Below are positions 45,747 through 55,157 of a DNA stretch of 64,000 bases, piece by piece (position 1 is the stretch's first letter; every line of letters begins with the position of its first letter). A program made the position numbers and the translations under genes. The notes below the pieces were generated by a model that saw only the letters and a program-made list of their open reading frames with translations, was not told where the DNA came from and ran no database searches. Source of the stretch: Cyanophora paradoxa (taxonomy: Eukaryota; Glaucocystophyceae; Cyanophorales; Cyanophoraceae); assembly GCA_004431415.1 (NCBI GenBank), contig QPMI01000100.1, forward strand, positions 62,001 to 126,000, in the 5' to 3' direction.

Positions 45747-46136
45747 TTCCTCTTCCTCCTCACCGCCTTCGCTGGGGCAGTCCGCGGCCTTTGCCTCCTG
45801 GCTCCTCTCCCACGTCGCCGTCCCCTCGTCACCCGCTCGGGCACCCCCTGCTGCGCCCCGGGCGGCCTGGCCTCCCTCCGCGAGAACTCGGCCATGGGCC
45901 ACTGGGCCCTCGCCGCCCTCGCCTCCCTGGCTCTCTCCTTCCTCGTACCCCCCCTGCAGGATGGTCTCAAGCTGACGCCCCTCCCAGCGCACGCCTGGGG
46001 CACTGCCCTATGCGCCGCCCTCCTCGTCCTCGTGATAGGAGAGGCCGCGAAGCTCGCCCTGAGTGCCCCCATGCGCCTTGCCGCCCCCCGCAATGAGGCT
46101 GCTGCCGCTGAGAGCGCGCCCCTCCTTGCCGAGTGA
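45747..46136 (+). pseudogene. P-type ATPase last-exon fragment, copy E
   Basis: Matches the last exon from the Ser-rich segment on (SLGQSAAFASWLL, then RENSAMGHWALAALASL) to the stop at 46134-46136, with SAPLLAE at the end. It is 85-95% like the other copies by eye and carries a one-base deletion near 45816. Its 3' flank (AAAGCGAATTCGAGAAAGAA-like) resembles the flank of copy C (34110-34140), not that of copies A, B and D, so C and E probably keep the older 3' end. Confidence 0.85.
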
Positions 46137-46375
46137 AGCGAATTCGAGAAAGAATATGCAGATATGCATATATGCATGCGCACGGAACTGGCGGGCGGTA
46201 CTTTTGCGCAACTTTGGAAAGACTCGCTGGAGACTCAGCCCTCGGCAGGAGACTCCCTTCTAGATCTCAGGCCCTCGACAAGACTGAAGGCGGTTAGGTA
46301 AAGGAACAGCGCGATTAGAAGGACAGAAAGTCATGGTTCTGTACAAAGTGGACTCACAAAGTAGACTCATTTGCC

Positions 46376-46660
46376 CTTCGAAGCGGGCGGGACATCGATG
46401 GCTGGCGGAGTGGTGGGCGCAAGCGCCGGAGTGGTAGCTCGAGGGGTGGCGACGGCAGGCGGAGTGGTGGTTGCGGGCGGGACATCGATGGCTGGCGGAG
46501 TGTTGGGCGCAAGTGGCGGAGTGGTAGCGGGAGGAGTGGCGACGGCAGGCGGAGTGGTGGTTGCGGGCGGGACATCGATGGCTGGCGGAGTGCTGGGCGC
46601 AAGTGTCGGAGTGGTGGCGGGAGGAGTGGCGACGGCAGGCGAAGTGGTGGTTTCGGCCGG
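46376..46660 (-). repeat. Three 90-bp tandem repeats, possibly Pro/Thr-rich coding
   Basis: The block GACATCGATGGCTGGCGGAG starts at 46391, 46481 and 46571, a 90-bp period. On the minus strand it stays open as 30-residue Pro/Thr repeats (PPAIDVPPATTTPPAVATPP), with stop at 46369-46367. Since 90 is a multiple of three, coding is possible, for instance as a mucin-like C-terminus of the coiled-coil gene just upstream, but I could not find an in-phase splice path. Confidence 0.7.
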
Positions 46661-46859
46661 AGTTCTGGGAGCACTGGGTGACGAAGCCGGCGATGGAGAG
46701 ACGAGCGCGTCGGGGGTTAACGAGCCACTTGCGCCACTGCCCTGCGTTCCAGCATCCGATGCGCGACCAGCCGCCGCGGGGACTCGGCCCTCTTCCTGCG
46801 AGAGCGCCGCTGCGGCGCCATATGGTGAGCAAGCAGGAAAACCACGATGGCGGACTCTG

Positions 46860-47388
46860 CTACGTGCACACCGCGAGAACAGCAGCGAGTTGTTCTGGAG
46901 AAGATGCATTAATGAAGGAAGAAAAAGGAAGAAGTGGAAACGAAGAAGGGGCACCTCTAAGTGCTTGCAGATCGGCGTCGCGGGCTTGCAGATCGGCGTC
47001 GCGGGCTTGCAAATTACCGACGAGACGCTGGATCTCCTCTGCAAAGCGCTCGTGCTCTGCTTCGCGAAGCGCAGCCTCCTCCAATACGAACTGTTCCTGC
47101 GGCGGCAATCAGCGTGCACTGCGACAGAAGCGCGCAAATACGCACAAGAAGAGGGTTGACGATGTCTTCTGGAACTCTCAGAGCGAGAGCCTCGTTTGCG
47201 GCCCTGTAGAATTCCGCAATGCTTGGGCGGGGCGTCCGCCGCAACATCAAGCGCTGGGAGATGTAAAGTGTCGTTGAGCGCGTGTCACTCAATCAGCGCA
47301 CCAACGTTTCCGCCGCCTGAATGCGCGCCTCATTTGTGCTTCCAGAACAAACACCAGCAAGCCACGAAAGTAATTTCCGCAGAACCAT
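46860..47388 (-). CDS. Small coiled-coil protein, unknown function
   Basis: Exons in gene order 47388-47302, 47253-47146, 47096-46955, 46894-46860; about 123 aa. It begins MVLRKLLSWLAG, then a helical stretch (NEARIQAAETL, RPSIAEFYRAANEALALRV) and a strongly charged coiled coil (EEAALREAEHERFAEEIQRL, NLQARDADLQARDADLQAL), the last part with a repeated LQARDAD heptad. Introns 47301-47254, 47145-47097 and 46954-46895 are in phase. The end is uncertain: the frame stops at 46860, but a further GTGTGC...GCAG intron would extend it with a basic tail to 46717. No family recognised. CTGTACCC lies at 47505, 117 bp upstream of the start. Confidence 0.6.
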
Positions 47389-47704
47389 TACCGGGTCCAG
47401 CGCTGCGCTCGGCAGCGCACGCTGCTTAAGTCGAAACGGAGGCGAGGATGACTGAACCCCGTGCTACGAGCTTTATGTCTATAGCGGCCTGAGGGCCGGG
47501 AAGACTGTACCCCCCCCAAGCCGGCTGTGAGCGTGTTGCGCATCGGGGTGCGGACATCGGAACGAGGACGGTTGGCGCAGTGACGGTTGGCCGTCGGCCG
47601 CATCGTTGGCGCGAGCGCTCCAACGCGTTGAGCGACGAGAGTAGATGCTACTGAACACGATAACGTTGATCCGGGCTCCTTAACGGCCCTCAAAGCCGAG
47701 ACCG
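47389..47704. other. Upstream region of the coiled-coil gene; junction with ATPase fragment
   Basis: Holds CTGTACCC at 47505 and the 16-bp string GCTACTGAACACGATA (47646), which also occurs in both arms of the foldback element at 52.9-53.7 kb. Homology to ATPase exon 9 starts at about 47725. Confidence 0.45.
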
Positions 47705-49471
47705 CCACGAACCTCGGATCCGCGCCGCGGCGCTGCCTTGGGCTGGCCCGAGTCGAGGCGCAGGGCCCCGCCGAGCTCAAGGTCTTCGTTGGGGTACTCT
47801 CCTTCGAGGACCCGCTCCGGCCCGACGCCCCCGCCGCCCTCGCCCAGTGCCTCGCCGCTGGCATCCGCGTCGTGCGCTGCACCCATCCGCCCCACCGCCT
47901 CCGCTGAATCGCTTTGCTCCGCGGCAGATGGTCGTGAGCGGGGACCACCCGGCGACGTGCGCGGCGGTGGCGCGGCGGGCGGGGCTTTTGCCGGCGGCGG
48001 GGCTGGCGGGCGGCCCGACCCCCTATAGCTACCTGGTGGACTGCTCCCAGGCGCCTGCCCTCGCTGGGGCTTCCGAGCCCCCGACTCGCCATCGTACAAA
48101 AACGTGTGTACCCCCCTCCTTCCCGCCTCCGCCTCCGCCGCCCCGCTCCGCCCCGCCAGGGGCTCCTTGGCAGTAGTGCGTGGAGGATCCGGAGCTGGAG
48201 GCGCAGGCGGGGGCGGGCGCCCTCGTGTGGGCCCGCAGTGCCCCGCTCCTCAAGGCCGGCCTCGTCGCCGTCCTCCAGAGGCGCGGCGCCGTCTGCGCCA
48301 CGGGCGACGGCGCCAACGACGCGCCCGCCCTCCGCACCGCCGACGTGCACTCCCTTCTCCTTCCCATCTTTTTGCCTTCTCACTCCCCCTCAAAGGTGGG
48401 CGTGGCGGTACGGGGGGCGGCGGGGGCGGCACGGGAGGCGGCGGGCGTGGAGCTGGCGGAGGACTCGTTCGCGGGGCTCGTGGCCGGCGTCGCCGAGGGC
48501 CGCCGCCTCTTCGACAACCTCAGGTAAGGAGAAAGAGAAGAGGAAGCTGAGAGTCTGGAATGAAAATTGATAACATAATCTACCTACTCCACCCGTTTAT
48601 ACCATCTTATCATCTCTACGACACCCTCTCATCTGCCGCCTCACTGTCGCCCTGCCCCGCGCAGGAAAGGGACGCGCTTCTACCTGGCATGCAAGGCGGC
48701 CCTCGTCGCCCTCTTCGCCGCCGCCTGCGCCCTCGGGCTCCCCCCGCCCCTCGCCCCCATCCAGGTGCGCCGTGGGCCTCCACACACTCTGGCCCCCGCC
48801 CCTTACATTTGGCCTGGGCAGGTGATCGCGCTCGAGGCGCTGATGGACCTCGCTGCCGGCGCCGCCTTCGTCTGCGAGCCCCCGGAGCCGTGCGCCCCCT
48901 TCCCTCAGTCTGATGGTCCGATTTCTCGCTTCTTCTGATGGCTTCGTTTCGCTGCAGGGGCATCATGCGGCGGCCGCCGCGCCCGCGGGACGCCCCCTTC
49001 GTCGACAGGCCCTACCTCGCCTCCGTCTGCGGGGCGGCCGCCCTCCTCGCCGGCCCCGTCTTCGCCACATTTCTCCTTTCCTCCTCTTCCTCTTCCTCGC
49101 CTTCTCTGGGGCAGTCCGCAGCCTTTGCCTCCTGGCTCCTCGCCCACGTCGCCCTCGCCCTCGTCACCCGCTCGGGCGCCCCCTGCTGCGCCCCGGGCGG
49201 CCTGGCCTCCCTCCGCGAGAACTCGGCCATGGGCCTCTGGGCCGTCGCCGCGCTCGCCTCCCTCGCTCTCTCCTTCCTCGTACCTCCCCTGCGGGATGGT
49301 CTCAAGCTGACGCCCCTCCCGGCGCACGCCTGGGGGACTGCCCTGTGCGCTGCCCTCCTCGTCCTCGTGGTGGGCGAGGCCGCAAAGCTCGTCCTGCATG
49401 CCCGTACACGCCTTGCTGCGCCGCGTGACGAGGCAGCTGCTTCCGAGAGCTTGCCCCTTCTGGCTGAGTAG
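47705..49471 (+). pseudogene. P-type ATPase 3' fragment, copy D
   Basis: Starts within exon 9 (LGLARVEAQGPAELK) with no sequence for the phosphorylation site CDKTGTLT or anything before it. Unlike copies B and C it keeps SGDHPATC and ATGDGANDAPAL, so it descends from a less damaged parent. The rest runs through the last exon to the stop at 49469-49471 with SLPLLAE. A small insertion (TATAGC near 48024) and changes before exon 11 alter the frame. Without the catalytic Asp it is not a pump. Confidence 0.88.
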
Positions 49472-50373
49472 CTACTAGGTCTTCGACTCGCCCCGGCCCC
49501 ACCCCTGCTCGTCCGACGGTCTCAGGAGGTGCAAGGTGGGGTCTAATTATAAGTTAACAGACTCTGAGAGACGGCAGTTCAATGGACGAACAGGAATCGC
49601 ATTCAATGATTCAAAGTGCTTGTGTAGAGGAGGTCAATTCATTTAACATGTCACAGTGTTGGTAGTACTAGTAAGTTAGTAGTAACGTTAACATATACAG
49701 GTCTAGGCCGGGAGCCGTTCAAGCTCGAGCTCAGCGGCTTGTTTAAGCTTCTTAAAAGCCCGCCGGGCCCATAATTCGAGGTGAAGCTACAGCAGTGATG
49801 GGACACACTCGGACACACTGTGACAGGGACAAAAAAAGCAAAATGACCAAGACAAGAGCACGAAGAAAGCCTTCAAGGCTTGAAGACAATTGCAAGACGA
49901 AGAGCTGACTCTCGGAATTGAATATTTGAGAGCGAGGGTATATGTTCGTGTAACCTTGCCATGGACTCCCAGGATATGATATGACATGCCATGGGCCCCC
50001 AGCCTCACGAGGGACTGTTATCAATCTGGATCAAGAACTTCGTGCATTGATCGAAATATTTGCACGCAATTCGTGCATCGAAACGTTCAACGTTGGCATT
50101 TTTAACTAATCCTCTAGGCTGGCCATTAGCTGGCCATGGGTCTTTGGTTTGCCGATGCAATGGACAGATCGCAATGGATCTCCGGTGCGATGTTCAGGAA
50201 CTGCGGCACAAACGTGAAGCCATGCGGTAGCCTGGAAGCGATTGCGCGCTCGAGTAGCTTGTGCAGCCTGCGCCGTTGCTGGTGGTGACGGAGCCCACAA
50301 TCGTTCCGTCCCTCCCGTTGCCCGAAGCATCTCGAACATTTCTGGATGCTGACTGTCGCACGTTTGTCCAAGC
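49472..50373. other. Spacer of the third unit, internally deleted
   Basis: The first 80 bp match 17140-17211, then the sequence jumps to the equivalent of 19193. About 2 kb, including the minisatellite, is missing compared with the tandem units. No gene seen. Confidence 0.55.
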
Positions 50374-52167
50374 TCAAGTCACGATCATGATCAGAACGCA
50401 AGCCCGAGCAGAGGAAGTACGCACGCTAGCGGCAGGTTGATCATCGAAGGGAAGGTAGAGACTTGGCTGGCGCCAAATAACTCCACCGGCCGCCAGTGTC
50501 TCTACCTCGCTCTCTGACAGTGCTGCAGGCCAGATGCGGAAGCCTGTGCTCCAGGTTCCCTCGGAAATCATCGCAAATGTGATCACGTGGCAGGCACGCA
50601 CCGGACAGGTCGACGTTTTCAAGTGTGTACAAGCCGCTGTCCCCGGGTCCTGCATGCGTGCAGACATTCAGGGATTTGTCCAACCTCCCCACTCCCCCGG
50701 GCTCCGTATCCAACGCGCACCCCTGCAACCACTCGGCCGATGTAATTGTAGTTGCGGATCCCGCTCGGCAGGATGGTCACATTTTTTGTTCCTCCATTCG
50801 GATCTAGCCCGTCGACGATGTGGGTGCGGGTTCCCGTCACGCCATCCGTCAGGTAGAAGTGCAGGTCGCCGGTCGCCCCAAGTGTCGTGACCGCGTGGTA
50901 CCAGCGGTTGAGCTGATCATGAGCAGAGGGGCGTCATGAGTTGACGCCAGGAGCTGATAAACAAGGCAGAACGTGCGCACGAGAAGCTGGCCAGTACCAT
51001 TGACATTCGATGGTGAGTACAAGTGAACCTGGTCTTCCTCGGGGTCCTGGGCAGTGGTAGCTGGAGGTGAGCCCTTGGAAACAGTGCGGCAAGGACGGTC
51101 GCAGACCACGTAATTGTTGGAAGGATTTCGATCGGTGAGCCCCAAATAGAGACTGTTGCTGTCCGGGCCCGGAGCACCGAAGATGTTCTGTCACCCTAGC
51201 ATGTCAGATGGCCACGTTCACAGACAAAAATCGGTTGACCATACGAATCAAGGCATACCGATTTGATTTCCATGAGCTGCACAGAGTGTCAGACTGGTCT
51301 GGCGCTATGCATATGCATGCTGGCATCGACGAACCACGGCCTGTCTAAACCATCCATTTGCGAAATCGAACAACTTCGCTTGCTTTGCCAGACCTCCGAG
51401 CTGCTGCTGGCCAAGCTTGATCCTGCCCGGTCTAAGTTGGATGCGAGCTCGTTCTAAGTTGGATGCGAGCACCAGAACTCGAACGAGATCGGATTACCGA
51501 AGTACAGTGGGGGCAGGGTGATGTAGCTCTCGCCGCCAGGGAAGTGTGCACCTGTAGAGCACATATCAACAAAGCTCGAAGAAAGATCCCCGAAGGAGGC
51601 TTGGGATGGATCGGAGGAGGGTCCCATGAGGGGGAGCCAGAAAGCTGCAGCTGGCTATGAAGCTTAAAGGTTCGGAGAGGGGGCTGCGAGGCAGGGGGGA
51701 GGCCAAGGAGAGGAGTGTGGGAGCTCACTGGAGGGGCGGAAAGTTTGGAGCACAGGTTCTCACGAGCGGGGAACAGAAGGCTGGCTAGAGCGGAGTGGCA
51801 CACTACAACATTTGAGGTGCCACTGCTCAAGGCCGGGCAGGGGGAGGTGAATGGCAATGAGGTGTGACAGGGGGGTGTGCGAAGGGGAGGGAAGGGGGGG
51901 GAAGGGCAGAAGGGCGTGCGCACTGCACGTCGGCACAGCCGGGCTTGAGGTGAGGCTTGCAAGACGCCCTGCATGCTGATCAGATCACACGTGGTGACTT
52001 ACCCGTTGCCAGCACATGTACAACGGCCCGGCTCGCGTGCGTATCGCATGCGCGCACAAGCGCACATGCTCACGTTTTTGGCTGTAGATGCCCCCGTCGA
52101 GGTTCTGGCCATGGGCCGCTGCCAAGGCCTGCATACAACTGCCCGCCAGGATGAAAAAGAGGACCAG
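50374..52167 (-). pseudogene. LamG/concanavalin A-like secreted protein gene, copy 3 (frameshifted)
   Basis: Same exon order as the intact copy at 28418-30188. The short exon equivalent to 28694-28646 has CCCC where the others have CCCCC (about 50641), shifting the frame before FRIWPAALSESEVE. The signal exon is in frame here (QNLDGGIYSQK) but has an insertion (near 52125) that changes the signal-peptide region. Elsewhere substitutions are few. A homopolymer sequencing error cannot be excluded. Confidence 0.65.
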
Positions 52168-52893
52168 CTGCGCATTGCACTGCGGCGCGGTCCAGCTCAA
52201 ATGATATGCAGAACAGAAAAGCACGAGTCTGAGCACCGGCACGCTTGGGTGATCGTGGCCCATGCTGCGCAACTTCAACTTGCGAAGTTGCTGACTCGGG
52301 GCAAATGAAAGGCTAAGGCGCAGGTGCAAGCCTAGCAAGCCTAGCAAGCTTATGCCGACGCCTCGACGCTCCAATTCGAGGCTGCTGACCGATCGCACCA
52401 CGAATTACGAGTCTGCCGCAGTGCCACGGTCACCGGGTTGCAGTTGCTTGCTGGCCAAGTTGCGAATATTGCTATTGCAATTGCTGCAGTGCCATGCAGT
52501 GCCAGGCTGATCGGACGTCGAGGTTCAACCGTCGGTAGGGGGGGAGGGGGGGGAGGGGGGGGGGGGGGGGGGGGGACGTCGACGGCGACGGAGGGCGGGG
52601 AGGGGGGCGGGGAGGGGGGGGGGGGGACGACGATGGCGCCGTACCCCCGTCGGTTTCAGCCGCCGACATGTACAGCCGGGAATCAACCCTCGTCCTTAGC
52701 TATATATAGCCTCGTCCTTAGCGTCAACCGAGGACGCCGGCGTGGCCCATGCATATGGGCCGATCCCGGCGCCCGTGAACGTTAGTCCAATTAATATTGC
52801 GCATGCGAGAAGAAAGAAGAAAAGAAAGATTAGCTATAGATTCATCCAGTGCTCAGTATGCGGCACTTTTGGCACACGTGCTAGGGATCTAGG
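52168..52893. other. Spacer upstream of LamG copy 3 with a G-rich tract
   Basis: Up to about 52510 it follows the spacer of the tandem units; then the homology breaks at a G-rich tract (52538-52627). No gene seen. Confidence 0.5.
52538..52627 (+). repeat. Long G-rich tract, G-quadruplex-capable
   Basis: Two blocks of G runs (the longest over 20 G) separated by a short GACGTCGACGGCGACGGA stretch. In the other two LamG copies the matching place has a C run, so the strand of the tract differs. Confidence 0.75.
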
Positions 52894-53713
52894 AGCGCAT
52901 TCTGGTCCAAAATTAATACAGCAATTGGGTTGGGAATTATGTGTTGTGTGATGGCGCAGCGAGGGGGGCAGCGGGCTAGGCGACAGATAGCAGTAATGGA
53001 GGTTGCATGCTACTGAACACGATACATTAGGCGGCGTCTAGCCCCGTCACCCCCGTTCAAAGTGAGCCACGGACCTATAGCAGTAGCTGTACATGTGCCG
53101 CGATGTGCGGCGTGTACTGCGGCGGCGAGCGGGGCCAGATGGAGGCGCCAGATATAGCGGCGGCGCCTGGGGAGTGCGACGCGCTCGAGCGTTTCGCACA
53201 CCGGGCGATGTGTGGCTGGAGCTGGTGCCTCGTAACGCTGTCCCCCCCGGTTTTGGGCAGCCCCAAAACCGGCGCTGGCGCGGCGGCGGCAGCGCGGAGG
53301 ACCCGAAGCGGTACACAGCGCAATCGTTGCGCTGTACCGCGCATGCATAACGCGACCAGAGCGCTAGCAGCGCGGACTGCATGACGGAATCGCTGTCCCC
53401 CCCTCCGCAAGCGGGCGCGCGGGACCTTGGCGCGCGGGCGCGCAGCGGGATCCGCTAGCAAAAAGGACCTATGCGCGCCGATTCCCTAGCACTCGTGTAG
53501 CTGTCTTGCCGATCCCGCGCCGCGAATCCCGCGCCCGCAGTGGTCGAAAACCGATGGTGACGGGGCTAGACGCCGCCTAATGTATCGTGTTCAGTAGCAT
53601 GCAACCTCCATTACTGCTATCTGTCGCCTAGCCCGCTGCCCCCCTCGCTGCGCCATCACACAACACATAATTCCCAACCCAATTGCTGTATTAATTTTGG
53701 ACCAGAATGCGCT
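52894..53713. mobile_element. 820-bp foldback element with 158-bp perfect terminal inverted repeats
   Basis: Arms 52894-53051 and 53556-53713 are exact reverse complements by eye over 158 bp (outer end AGCGCATTCTGG, inner end CCCCGTCACC). The 504-bp middle has two more hairpins: CCGGTTTTGGG/CCCCAAAACCGG near 53249 and CGGTACA...GCGCAA/TTGCGCTGTACCG near 53310. No frame resembling a transposase is present, so it would be non-autonomous. A target-site duplication is not clear; CTAG-containing words flank both ends. It sits in the spacer before the second TRAPPC3 copy. Confidence 0.8.
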
Positions 53714-53981
53714 CTAGTGTCCCTGATACACACGCATATGTGCATGCCTGAGCACTTCCCCAGGCGCAGCCAGTAGCAGACCGAAGTCATGATGATGCGC
53801 ATGCAGTAGCCAGTAGCAGATCTAGACCAGATCTAGAGCAGATCTAGACCAGTATCGTGCTGTTCATGACTCTATGAGCCTGGTGCCGGCTTGAATCCAG
53901 TCAAAGGATTGGAAATGAAAGCCAAAACTGTATTCAAGTGTCTCGCATGCCAGAGGCACCATGCACACATAATGCTAGTCA

Positions 53982-54793
53982 TCATCTGCATGGTACGTTT
54001 CTTGCAAAAGCTCCTTTAGTGATAGCTGGTGCACTGTCAAGGAAGTTCATATCACAAGCTCTCAACACACGCACCCGAATCTCGGTTGTATCATCTCCCC
54101 TCAGTGCATCTTTCAAGAAATGGCACTCCACTTTCATATTTATCTGAGGGAGGTTTCAGCTCTCGAATTTCTATGAGATGCAGGAACACACCTGCTCCAA
54201 GGCTCCTCGAATGACACCGCAAAGAATGTTTGAGTACAGCAGGCCAGTGGCAGACTCCGGCAGCTCAACGAAATCGTTGAGAGGGTTTTCGTCGATAATA
54301 AAGCTGCACTCGGTCCCCTCGGGATTCCAGTTCACAACCTGAGCGACGATGCCAAGGAACATCCTGAACGCGACCTGTGTGCACGCCATCGTTGAGGGGT
54401 CGAGCGAGTCCGGGTGCGCCGGCCGCGAACCTTGCCAATGACCTCGGCTGTCTCGCGGAAGTCGACGCAACGCGTGATGTTGGACTTCGCCAAGAACTCA
54501 TCGATCAGCCGAGCGCCGATGTTTTAACCCCTGAAGCTGTGGTCAGCTGTCGGCCGGTGGACGAGAGCGCATCGCCGGCGTACATCTTGTCCAGCTGCTT
54601 GTTGACCTCTGCAACATCTTCGTAGTCCTTCACAAGCTGAGACACGAGCGAGCCGTACGTGAGGGTGAAAAGCTCCGAGTTCTGCCGCCGTCGAGTGTGA
54701 GCGCGGAGGAGTCTAGCGCGCTTGCACGATGCGCACCACTTTCTCGATCTTGCTGAACGCCGCGTCGCCGATTCGTTGGTACGGCTTCGCCAT
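53982..54793 (-). pseudogene. TRAPPC3/Bet3 duplicate with a nonsense codon
   Basis: Exons in gene order: 54793 to about 54737, about 54681-54584, 54530-54431, 54374-54192, 54143-53982, the same plan as 41118-41928. At the start of exon 3 the codon TAT (Tyr in MGYNIG) of the intact copy is TAA here (about 54524-54526), which ends the protein after about 53 residues. All other exons, phases and splice signals look sound. Loss of function is the likely outcome unless exon 3 is skipped or the base is wrong. Confidence 0.85.
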
Positions 54794-55157
54794 CGCCGCC
54801 CGCGCTGCGCCCGCGTGCGGCCGCGCCTGAAGAATGCGCGCCCCCGCGCTTCTGAACGAATATCGCTAATCTGACAGCGTCTATTTAGCTGTCGGCCCCC
54901 AGAATGCTTGCTGAGAGACAGAATTGATCGCCCTGAAGCTGTACCCGCTGTGCGTCTGAGCGTTAGCTTCAGAGCACAGCTTCTCATGCTTGCTGGCTTG
55001 CTTCAGACTGTGGATTAGCTGAGCAGACTGAGCGACCCGCGCGCTGCGCGTGCGCTACGCGCTGGTCGGCATGCGTAGTTCCTCTTACGGGCCGACCAGC
55101 GGCGGCCTCGGCGGGAGCGTAGCTAAGCATATGCGCCTTTGCTTTCACCAATAGCTA
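54794..55157. promoter_or_regulatory. Divergent promoter region, TRAPPC3 duplicate / large gene
   Basis: Copy of 41929-42338 with indels. CTGTACCC at 54939-54946 keeps its distance of about 147 bp from the TRAPPC3 start. The dyad at 55060-55101 is conserved in both arms. Confidence 0.5.
55060..55101. promoter_or_regulatory. Dyad element in divergent promoter, copy 2
   Basis: Same 11-bp arms as at 42206-42247. The 20-nt loop differs from copy 1 by six transitions. Confidence 0.6.

Noticed and set aside
46376-46660. CRISPR-like array
   Set aside because: Only three 90-bp units that differ gradually throughout, with no repeat/spacer alternation, in a eukaryotic nuclear context.
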